A stretch of 33,436 bases of DNA. Source: Oscillospiraceae bacterium. GTDB lineage: Bacteria > Bacillota > Clostridia > Oscillospirales > Oscillospiraceae. Position numbers and translations under genes: made by a program. The stretch spans positions 1 through 33,436 of the forward strand of contig SVKV01000021.1 in assembly GCA_015068305.1 (NCBI GenBank), given 5' to 3'. Within the stretch, counting starts at the first letter, position 1, and each line of letters starts with the position of its first letter. The notes below the pieces were generated by a model. The model was not told where the DNA came from and made no database searches. It saw only the letters and a list, made by a program, of their open reading frames with translations. Shown piece after piece: positions 8,331 through 15,224 of this stretch.

Positions 8331-8915
8331 TCACATCCAATCGGGGAATGCCTCAAATCGCCGCTCAGAGCCCTTCCAGGGAAACGTGATGCAGCAGGAA
8401 AAGAGCATGGGTGCGGTCTTCGTATCCCTGGAACCGTATTTGTGATCGCCCACCAGGGGAAATCCCCGGCTGGAAAACTGGACCCGGATCTGGTGGCTGC
8501 GGCCGGTGTGGAGCCGAACCCGTACAAGACTGTCATCTCCGGATTTCAGCAGTCGGTATTCAAGCCTTGCTTTCTTAACGCCGCCCCGGGGACGCTTCAC
8601 CACAAAAACCTTGTTCTTCCGGGAATCCTTCCACAGCAGATCTTCCCAGTCTCCGCTTTCCGGGGGTGTACCGTGGACCAGGGCAATGTACTCCTTGACC
8701 ATGCGGCCCTCCTGGACCAGCCTGGAGAGGGTGGCTGCAGCCTGTTTTGTTCGGGCATAGACCATCACACCGCCCACATTTTTGTCCAGCCGGTGTATCG
8801 GGTATATTTCTCCGCCCAGTAATTCCTTAAGTTTCGCCGGTACTTCCGCCTCGGAATCCAGGCCCACCGGTTTGATGCATACGGCAATATCCCGGTCTGA
8901 ATAAAGGATCGTCAT
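8331..8915 (-). CDS. RluA-family RNA pseudouridine synthase, short form
   Basis: 194-residue protein that would convert a uridine in rRNA or tRNA to pseudouridine. The catalytic motif H-R-L-D lies at 41-44 with Asp44 as the nucleophile. A second family block, V-R-V-R-L-H-T-G-R-S-H-Q-I-R-V-Q-F, is followed by G-F-P-L-V-G-D-H-K-Y-G, both typical of RluA-type enzymes. There is no N-terminal S4 domain, and the protein is shorter than the common 220-300 residues. The motif reads H-R-L-D-K-N-V-G-G instead of the more common H-R-L-D-x-x-T-S-G. GGAGGT at 8926-8921 supports the ATG at 8915. It is transcribed alone and divergently from the ABC exporter. Target RNA unknown. Confidence 0.88.
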   Translation of the reverse strand: MTILYSDRDIAVCIKPVGLDSEAEVPAKLKELLGGEIYPIHRLDKNVGGVMVYARTKQAAATLSRLVQEGRMVKEYIALVHGTPPESGDWEDLLWKDSRKNKVFVVKRPRGGVKKARLEYRLLKSGDDSLVRVRLHTGRSHQIRVQFSSRGFPLVGDHKYGSRDTKTAPMLFSCCITFPWKGSERRFEAFPDWM

Positions 8916-8979
8916 AGCCTACCTCCATTACTGTTTGCTTCAGTATAACACAAATGCAGGAAATTTGGAACTGTTGCGC

Positions 8980-9007
8980 TTGCAACTTTGAGAAAAATGT
9001 GTATAAT
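8980..9007 (+). promoter_or_regulatory. Promoter of the ABC exporter-HD operon
   Basis: TTGCAA at 8980-8985 and TATAAT at 9002-9007, spacer 16. A 15-base block around the -10 box is identical to that of the promoter at 23656-23684. Confidence 0.75.
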
Positions 9008-9032
9008 AATGGGAAAGACAGGAGGCGTAAGT

Positions 9033-10796
9033 ATGACGACAAAAGACTATCAGAAGAAGTCACCTCTGGTGATTTTTCTGAGCTATTTTATGAATCACAA
9101 GGGCCTGTTCGCGGTGGACCTTCTCTGTGCGGTGCTGATTGCTGCCATTGATCTGATGTTCCCGCTGGTGACCCGCAGCGCGCTCTATGATATGCTCCCC
9201 GGACAGATGTACCGCACCTTCTTTACGGTGATGGTTGCCGTGGTTGGCTGTTATGTGCTGCGGTCCTTCCTGCAGTTCATTGTGGCCTATTACGGACATA
9301 CCTTCGGCATTCGGGTGGAAGCAGATATCCGGAAGGATCTGTTCCGGCATATGCAGGAGATGAGCTTTGATTTCTACGATCAGAACCGGACCGGTGCGCT
9401 GATGAGCCGTCTGACCTCTGACCTGTTTGAACTGACGGAGCTTGCCCACCACGGACCGGAGGATCTGCTGACTTCCACCCTGACCATCATCGGCGCTCTG
9501 GCTGTGATGGTGTCCATCCGCTGGCAGCTTGCGATGGTTGTGGCGCTGATGATTCCCATTTTTCTGATCGTGGTGATGACCATGCGCCGCAGCATGGGCA
9601 ATGCATCCCGGGCAGCCAAGGAAAAGACTGCCCACATCAACCAGGAGATCGAATCCAGCCTCTCCGGTGTCCGGACAGCCAAGGCCTTTGCCAATGAGGA
9701 TACGGAAAGTGCCCGGTTCAACGCCGCCAATGAAAAGTTCAAGACCTCCAAGCGGGAGTTCCATAAGGCCATGGGCCGGTTCCACAGCAGCGTGGAATTC
9801 TTCCTGTGCAGCTTAAATGTGGTGATCATTGGCATCGGCGGCTACTATGTGATGCAGGAGCAGATGGATTACCGGGATCTGCTGACTTTTACCCTGTACA
9901 TTTCTTCCTTCGTCAGCCCCATGCGCAAGCTCTCCGGCTTTTCTGAAATGTTCGCCAACGGCTTTGCAGGTCTGAACCGTTTTGTTACCATTATGCGTAC
10001 CGAGCCCACCATCCAGGATAAACCCGATGCCAAGCCTCTTCAGAATGTCAGCGGCGCCATCGAGGTAAAGGATGTGTCCTTTGCCTACGACGGTGATCTG
10101 GATGTGCTGCACAACGTGAATCTAAGTGTCACTCCCGGCGAGACCATCGCCATTGTAGGCCCCTCCGGCGGCGGCAAGAGCACCCTCTGCCAGCTGATTC
10201 CCCGGTTTTACGAGGTGGAAAGCGGCAGCATTACCATTGACGGGCAGGACATCAAGGATGTGACCCAGCGCTCCATCCATGAGAATATCGGCATTGTCCA
10301 GCAGGAGGTTTTCCTCTTTGCGGATACAATTTTTGAAAACATCCGCTATGGCAAGCCCGATGCTACCATGGAGGAGGTCATTGAGGCAGCCAAACGGGCC
10401 GAAATCTATGAGGACATCCTGGCTATGCCCAACGGCTTTGATACCTATGTGGGCGAGCGGGGAACCCTGCTCTCCGGCGGCCAGAAGCAGCGTGTGGCCA
10501 TTGCCCGGATCTTCCTGAAGAATCCGCCCATTCTGATTCTGGACGAAGCTACCTCCGCTCTGGACTCTGTGACGGAAGCAAAGATCCAGCGGGCCTTTGA
10601 CAATCTGGCTGTGGGCAGAACCACTCTGATCATTGCCCACCGTTTAAGCACCATCCGCAATGCAAACCGCATCGTTTCCATCGCCGACGGCGTGATCACA
10701 GAATGCGGCAGTCACAGCGAATTGCTCCGGAAGGGCGGCATCTATGCCGAGCTTTACAAAACCCAGAATGCCCTGGCCCTGGAGGCTATGAAATGA
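9033..10796 (+). CDS. ABC exporter half-transporter (MsbA/MdlB type)
   Basis: 587-residue fused permease-ATPase that would work as a dimer to export a lipid, peptide or drug-like substrate. The N-terminal half carries about six transmembrane helices (first near 25-45). The ATPase half has Walker A G-P-S-G-G-G-K-S-T at 376-384, signature L-S-G-G-Q-K-Q-R from 480, Walker B ending D504-E505 and the switch His536, all intact. The ATG at 9033 follows GGAGG (9021-9025) and a clear promoter; earlier in-frame starts lie between the -10 box and this site and are unlikely. No partner half-transporter is nearby, so a homodimer is expected. The stop overlaps the start of the HD-domain gene. Substrate unknown. 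Confidence 0.92.
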   Translation: MTTKDYQKKSPLVIFLSYFMNHKGLFAVDLLCAVLIAAIDLMFPLVTRSALYDMLPGQMYRTFFTVMVAVVGCYVLRSFLQFIVAYYGHTFGIRVEADIRKDLFRHMQEMSFDFYDQNRTGALMSRLTSDLFELTELAHHGPEDLLTSTLTIIGALAVMVSIRWQLAMVVALMIPIFLIVVMTMRRSMGNASRAAKEKTAHINQEIESSLSGVRTAKAFANEDTESARFNAANEKFKTSKREFHKAMGRFHSSVEFFLCSLNVVIIGIGGYYVMQEQMDYRDLLTFTLYISSFVSPMRKLSGFSEMFANGFAGLNRFVTIMRTEPTIQDKPDAKPLQNVSGAIEVKDVSFAYDGDLDVLHNVNLSVTPGETIAIVGPSGGGKSTLCQLIPRFYEVESGSITIDGQDIKDVTQRSIHENIGIVQQEVFLFADTIFENIRYGKPDATMEEVIEAAKRAEIYEDILAMPNGFDTYVGERGTLLSGGQKQRVAIARIFLKNPPILILDEATSALDSVTEAKIQRAFDNLAVGRTTLIIAHRLSTIRNANRIVSIADGVITECGSHSELLRKGGIYAELYKTQNALALEAMK

Positions 10797-11368
10797 TGGC
10801 CCGGTATCCCAGTCCGGAGGAGGCCCACCGGCTTCTGGAGGATGCGCTGATATCTAATCCGGGACCCTGGGGCGATCACAGCCGGAATGCGGCCCTTTGC
10901 GCCCAGCGGATTGCGGCAGCAGCGGGACTTGATCCGGAGAAAGCCTATGTTCTGGGTTTGCTTCACGACATTGGCAGAAAATTCGGCATCTATCATATGC
11001 CCCATATCTATAACGGCTATCATTATATGAGGAAGCTGGGCTATGAGGATGTGGCGCGGGTATGCCTGAGCCATTCCTTCAGCACTCCGGATTTCCGGAC
11101 CTATATCGGAAAATACGATGTGACCGACGACCAGAAGGAAGAGCTGCGGCAGCTGCTGAGTCAGATGGTCTATGATGATTACGACCGTCTAATCCAGCTG
11201 TGCGACTGCCTGGCGGGCATCGACGGCGTTGTGGATATGGAAGAACGGATGCTGGATGTAAAGCGCCGCTATGGGGAATACCCCCAGGAAAAGTGGGATA
11301 ACAATCTGCAGCTCCGGCGTTACTTTGAGGAAAAAGCCGGAAAAGACATTTATGAAATCGTCAAATAA
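10793..11368 (+). CDS. HD-domain metal-dependent phosphohydrolase-like protein
   Basis: 191 residues with the HD signature: His29 in G-D-H-S-R-N, His58-Asp59 in G-L-L-H-D-I-G, and a C-terminal C-D-C-L-A-G-I-D segment that can supply the last metal ligand. HD proteins are metal-dependent hydrolases of nucleotides or other phosphate esters; the substrate cannot be told here. The ATG at 10793 overlaps the exporter stop (ATGA) and has GGAGG at 10781-10785, so translation is coupled. A second ATG at 10796 is possible. A terminator follows at once, making exporter and HD gene a two-gene operon. A functional link between them is unknown. Confidence 0.85.
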   Translation: MMARYPSPEEAHRLLEDALISNPGPWGDHSRNAALCAQRIAAAAGLDPEKAYVLGLLHDIGRKFGIYHMPHIYNGYHYMRKLGYEDVARVCLSHSFSTPDFRTYIGKYDVTDDQKEELRQLLSQMVYDDYDRLIQLCDCLAGIDGVVDMEERMLDVKRRYGEYPQEKWDNNLQLRRYFEEKAGKDIYEIVK

Positions 11369-11370
11369 AA

Positions 11371-11398
11371 AAATCCTGCCAGCATGGCAGGATTTTTT
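11371..11398 (+). terminator. Terminator of the exporter-HD operon
   Basis: Ten-base perfect stem, 11371-11380 with 11386-11395, loop AGCAT, T-run 11393-11398. It starts three bases after the HD gene stop. Confidence 0.9.
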
Positions 11399-11449
11399 GT
11401 CCCCTTTCGGGGGCATCAAACGTCTTACAGACAGAAAGAGGTGAGACCC

Positions 11450-11887
11450 ATGAACAATCAGCTGATACATAAATGGTATGAAACTTACAAAACCGGGCTG
11501 TACCGGTTCGCCTTATCCATTCTGAAGGAGGAAGCTCTGGCAGAAGATGTGCTGCAGGAGGTCTTTGTGCGGATACTCTCGGGAAAATACTTTCCCCAGC
11601 CGGGGAAAGAACGGGCCTATCTGTACCGCTGCGTGCGGAACCTATGCTATGATGAGCTGCGGCGGAGAAAGCGGGTTTCCGGGGAAGAAAGGGAGCCGGC
11701 GGATGCGTCTGACCGGTATCTTTATCTGGAACTGATCGCACCGCTGTCGGATCAGGACCGGCAGATCGTTACGCTGAGGATTGTGGGAGGCTTGACCAAC
11801 CGGGAGATCGGCAGCATCATGGGTCTTACAGAACAGGCAGTAAAGAAACGGTATCACAGAGCCATTGAAAAACTGAGGGAGGAATGA
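11450..11887 (+). CDS. ECF-type RNA polymerase sigma factor
   Basis: 145-residue sigma-70 family protein of the extracytoplasmic function class. Region 2 covers about residues 1-65, with the D-V-L-Q-E-V-F-V-R segment and the D-E-L-R-R-R-K end. Region 4 covers about 90-145, with L-S-D-Q-D-R-Q-I-V-T-L-R, then G-L-T-N-R-E-I-G and the recognition helix T-E-Q-A-V-K-K-R-Y-H-R-A. There is no region 1 or 3, as usual for ECF factors. The ATG at 11450 follows AAGAGGTGAG (11437-11446); upstream in-frame codons lie in the terminator. It overlaps the next gene, the normal arrangement for an ECF factor and its membrane regulator. No recognisable ECF promoter was seen upstream. Confidence 0.92.
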   Translation: MNNQLIHKWYETYKTGLYRFALSILKEEALAEDVLQEVFVRILSGKYFPQPGKERAYLYRCVRNLCYDELRRRKRVSGEEREPADASDRYLYLELIAPLSDQDRQIVTLRIVGGLTNREIGSIMGLTEQAVKKRYHRAIEKLREE

Positions 11888-11889
11888 AA

Positions 11890-12657
11890 ATGGAAGCAAA
11901 ACTGATCCGGGCAGCAAATCTGCTGCCGGAACCGGCACTTGATTTTGATACAATTAAGCAGCGCATGAAGGTGACTGCAAAACCGACAAGAAAAACCGGG
12001 AAAGCACTGCGCGCTGTGCTAGTTGCGGCATTGGCTGCAGGACTGCTATGCGGCATGGGTTGGGCGAAACTCCAGTATAGTATGTGGCTTGTGGGTGGCT
12101 CTAACGTATACAATGATCTGGAAAATATGGCAGGACGATACGATGTTGTTTTGCCGGAAAACTTGGGTGGAACTCCATTCTGTGAGTATCAAATTACCGG
12201 TTTGGTGCCTCAAGGTGCGCCCTGGGCCATAGCACTGATAAATCCGTCCTATAAGCCCCGACTGGTTACGTACGGGTGGGTGGTGGAGGAGCGCCTGCCG
12301 GATTTGAATGGGGATTGGAATGGTGGGGTATCCAGATGGACACATACCGATTTGAGGTTGAACTTCGGCACCACGAAAAATGACCTGTGGCGGTACTTTT
12401 TCGAATACGACGAAAACGGACTCTGGACTGGCTGCGAGGTGCCAGAGAGCTACAGGGTGATCGAATATAGGAATGTTCCCCTTCAAGTGGGCGATACCCT
12501 CTACTACGATGAGCATCTTGGCTATAACCGCTATACTCGGTGGGTCCACTGGGTGGACGAGGAAAAACAGGTGGTGTTCAGCATCCACGAAAAAGACTAT
12601 GCTGACCCTAATCGAGTCGTGGAATGCGCAAAGCTGATTATTGACCTGAATAAATAA
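11890..12657 (+). CDS. Single-pass membrane protein, possible anti-sigma partner of the ECF factor
   Basis: About 255 residues. A short cytoplasmic N-terminus (about 40 residues) precedes one transmembrane helix near 41-60 and an extracytoplasmic region of about 190 residues rich in Trp, Tyr and Gly. The coding overlap with the sigma gene suggests an anti-sigma or sensor role. The H-x3-C-x2-C zinc anti-sigma motif is absent, however, and I recognise no domain. GGGAGGA at 11877-11883 fits the ATG at 11890; the ATG at 11884, overlapping the sigma stop, is the alternative and adds two residues. From about 12060 codon use shifts away from the C/G-ending pattern of its neighbours, suggesting faster evolution or acquisition. 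Confidence 0.7.
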   Translation: MEAKLIRAANLLPEPALDFDTIKQRMKVTAKPTRKTGKALRAVLVAALAAGLLCGMGWAKLQYSMWLVGGSNVYNDLENMAGRYDVVLPENLGGTPFCEYQITGLVPQGAPWAIALINPSYKPRLVTYGWVVEERLPDLNGDWNGGVSRWTHTDLRLNFGTTKNDLWRYFFEYDENGLWTGCEVPESYRVIEYRNVPLQVGDTLYYDEHLGYNRYTRWVHWVDEEKQVVFSIHEKDYADPNRVVECAKLIIDLNK

Positions 12658-12695
12658 AGAAAGCCGGAAGGTCATTTGACCTTCCGGCTAAACTT
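12658..12695. terminator. Bidirectional terminator between convergent genes
   Basis: Perfect 13-bp stem, 12662-12674 with 12677-12689. The T-rich tail is better on the minus strand (TTTCTTTATTT) than on the plus strand. It lies between the anti-sigma-like gene and the minus-strand SDR gene and can serve both. Confidence 0.85.
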
Positions 12696-12704
12696 TTGAA
12701 AAAC

Positions 12705-13451
12705 TTAGCTTCTTGCCATGCCATCAACGCGGAGAACCACGCCGGTGATGTAGGATGCTTTGTCAGATGCCAGGAACAGGAATGCATTGGCGATATCCTC
12801 GGGCTGGCCCAGGCGGCGTAGGGGGATCTGGGCGATCAGAGGCTCAATGACGGACTTGGGAACAGCCTTCATCATATCGGTTTCGGTGATGCCAGGGGCA
12901 ACAGCATTGACACGGATGCCCTTGGGGCCCAGCTCCCGGGACAGTGCCAGGGTCATGCCGTCCACGGCAAACTTGGAAGTGGGGTAGGTGACACCGGCAG
13001 GCTGGCCATAACGGCTGACCATGGAAGAGGTGTTCAGAATGACACCGCTGCCCTGGGGCTCCATATGCTTGACAGCTGCCTTGGTGCAGTTGAAGACACC
13101 CTTGACGTTCAGATCCATGACCTTGTCGAAGAGTTCCTCGGTGTACTTGGCAATGGGGGTGCTCTCGGAGACACCGGCATTGTTCACCAGAATATCAATC
13201 TTGCCGTAGGAGGCGGCTACTTCGTCGAAGCACTTCTGGACATCGGCCAGGTCTGCCAGGTTGGGGCTGATGCCGCCGATGACTGCCTCGGGGTACTCTG
13301 CCTTCAGAGCGGCAGCGGCCTTGTCGGCGTTAGCCTGGGAGCTGGCAGCCAGAATGACGGTGGCGCCTGCTTCGATGAATGCCTTGACGGTTGCCAGGCC
13401 GATGCCGCGGCTGCCGCCGGTGACGATTGCGACTTTGTTGGTCAGTTTCAT
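12705..13451 (-). CDS. SDR-family NAD(P)-dependent oxidoreductase (FabG-like)
   Basis: 248-residue classical short-chain dehydrogenase/reductase. The nucleotide-binding T-G-G-S-R-G-I-G is at 11-18, N-N-A-G at 90-93, catalytic Asn115, Ser142/143, and Tyr156-x3-Lys160. The Arg in the glycine motif favours NADP(H). The sequence resembles 3-oxoacyl-ACP reductases, but it sits behind argS and an ABC-F gene, not in a fatty acid cluster, so a different carbonyl substrate is equally possible. The C-terminus ends V-L-R-V-D-G, typical of the family. GGAAG upstream of the ATG at 13451 is a usable ribosome binding site. Only 24 bases separate it from argS, so it is probably the last gene of that operon. 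Confidence 0.9.
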   Translation of the reverse strand: MKLTNKVAIVTGGSRGIGLATVKAFIEAGATVILAASSQANADKAAAALKAEYPEAVIGGISPNLADLADVQKCFDEVAASYGKIDILVNNAGVSESTPIAKYTEELFDKVMDLNVKGVFNCTKAAVKHMEPQGSGVILNTSSMVSRYGQPAGVTYPTSKFAVDGMTLALSRELGPKGIRVNAVAPGITETDMMKAVPKSVIEPLIAQIPLRRLGQPEDIANAFLFLASDKASYITGVVLRVDGMARS

Positions 13452-13475
13452 TGGTTTCTTACTTCCAAATATTCA

Positions 13476-15224
13476 TTACATCTTTTCCGGAGCGGAGAAG
13501 CCCAGAATGTAGATGCACTTTTCCAGGATTTCCTTGGCCAGACCAATCAGGGAGATGTAGCCTGCCTTCAGTTCCTCGTTCTCCTCGGTGAGGATCCGGG
13601 TCTCATGATAGAACTTGTTGACCGCGCCGGACAACTCATAGATATAGGCGCAGATCAGATTGGGGGCGGAGGCCTTCAGCGCAGCTTCCATGGTGGGGCC
13701 GAACTTGGTGACGGCCAGCATCAGATCCTTTGCAAAGGGGTTTGCGGGCAGCTGGATGGGAAGATGCTCCCAGACACCGTATTTTGCCAGGATGGACTTG
13801 ATCCGGACAATGGTGTAGAGGATATAGGGGCCGGTGTTGCCCTCGAAAGCGGCGAAGCGCTCCAAGTCAAAGTTGTAGTCCTTGGTGGGCTGGTTGCTCA
13901 GGTCACCGTACTTGAGGGCTGCCAGGGCGATCTTGGCCGTGGTGGCTTCCACTTCCGTCTCATCCACGATCTTGTTTTCAATGACCTTGCCCCGGACGAA
14001 ATCAGTCATGTCATTGATCAGCTGCTCCAGGCGCAGGGTGCCGCCGTCGCGGGTCTTGAAGGGCTTGCCGTCCTTACCGTTCATGGTGCCGTGGCCAACA
14101 TGCTCCAGTTCGGTTTCAGCTTTCACAATGCCGCTCTTGTGGGCAGCACGGAAGACCTGCTCAAAGTGGAGATTCTGCCGCTTGTCGGTGACGTAGAGCA
14201 TCTTGTCGGGATTCCAATCCTGCATACGCTGGACCATGGTGGCAAGGTCCGTGGTTGCATAGATGGCGGAGCCGTCGGACTTGATGAGGATCATGGGAGG
14301 AACTTCCTTCTTGTCGGTATCCTCCGCCACAGGCACGACCCAGGCACCCTCGCTCTGAACGGCGATGCCCCGGTTCTTCAGATCCTCCACCATGGCAGGG
14401 ATGAAGGGATCGGCATCGCTTTCGCCCAGCCACTTTTCGTAGTGGACATCCAGCAGGTCGTAGATCCGGTGCAGGTCGGGCAAAGAAACGCCCATAATGT
14501 GATCCCAGATGGCCCGATAGCCCCGGCGGCCCTGCTGCAGCTCATAGGTTGCGGTGTGAGCCTTTTCTGCAAAGACGGGATCGGACTTCTTCTTGGATGC
14601 GGTGGGGTAGATTTCTTCCAGCTCAGACAGGGTGAAGGGGGACTCAGCGGGGTAGTCACCTTCAAAATCGGGGTCAAAGTAGGGAAGGTCGGGCTGACGC
14701 TCATGCAGTTCCGCGATGATCAGACCCATCTGCAGACCCCAGTCGCCCAGGTGGATATCACCGATGGTGTTATAGCCCATGAAGGCATACAGCCGCTTCA
14801 GCGCTTCGCCGATGATGGCGGGCCGGAGATGGCCGATGTGCAGGGGCTTGGCAACGTTGGCACCGCCGTAGTCCACCACACACAGCTTGCCGGCACCGAT
14901 CTTCTGGACACCGAAATCCGCAGCCTTGCGCATTTCTTCCAGGTATTCAGCCAGGAACTTGCCGGAGAGCTTCAGGTTGATGAAACCGGGCATCACTGCC
15001 TCCACCAGATCGTAGTCCGCGGCATCCAGCTGGGCAACCACTTCGTTGGCAATCTTGATGGGGGCACACTTATACTGCTTTGCTGCAGCCAGAGCGCCGT
15101 TGCACTGGTATTCGCACAGATCGGGCCGGTTGGACAGGTTCACCCGGCCGAAAGATGCATCATAGCCGGAGGCCTCGAAAGCAGCTTGCATTTTCGCGGT
15201 AATAATATCGAGAATTTTCTCCAT
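13476..15224 (-). CDS. argS: Arginyl-tRNA synthetase
   Basis: 582-residue class I aminoacyl-tRNA synthetase charging tRNA-Arg. An N-terminal tRNA-binding domain covers about residues 1-110. The catalytic domain starts with the G-G-A-N-V-A-K-P-L-H-I-G-H block, HIGH at 129-132. The K-P-F-K-T-R-D-G-G segment near residue 388 replaces a canonical KMSKS, as in many ArgS proteins. The C-terminal helical anticodon-binding domain follows and ends in L-G-F-S-A-P-E-K-M. The length is normal. The ATG shares one base with the ABC-F stop (TAATG), so translation is coupled, and GGAG lies upstream. Confidence 0.97.
   Translation of the reverse strand: MEKILDIITAKMQAAFEASGYDASFGRVNLSNRPDLCEYQCNGALAAAKQYKCAPIKIANEVVAQLDAADYDLVEAVMPGFINLKLSGKFLAEYLEEMRKAADFGVQKIGAGKLCVVDYGGANVAKPLHIGHLRPAIIGEALKRLYAFMGYNTIGDIHLGDWGLQMGLIIAELHERQPDLPYFDPDFEGDYPAESPFTLSELEEIYPTASKKKSDPVFAEKAHTATYELQQGRRGYRAIWDHIMGVSLPDLHRIYDLLDVHYEKWLGESDADPFIPAMVEDLKNRGIAVQSEGAWVVPVAEDTDKKEVPPMILIKSDGSAIYATTDLATMVQRMQDWNPDKMLYVTDKRQNLHFEQVFRAAHKSGIVKAETELEHVGHGTMNGKDGKPFKTRDGGTLRLEQLINDMTDFVRGKVIENKIVDETEVEATTAKIALAALKYGDLSNQPTKDYNFDLERFAAFEGNTGPYILYTIVRIKSILAKYGVWEHLPIQLPANPFAKDLMLAVTKFGPTMEAALKASAPNLICAYIYELSGAVNKFYHETRILTEENEELKAGYISLIGLAKEILEKCIYILGFSAPEKM

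Noticed and set aside
13976..14100. Absence of a KMSKS motif in ArgS as a sign of inactivation
   Set aside because: Many ArgS proteins have a relaxed motif here; the HIGH motif and K-P-F-K-T-R-D-G-G block are normal.
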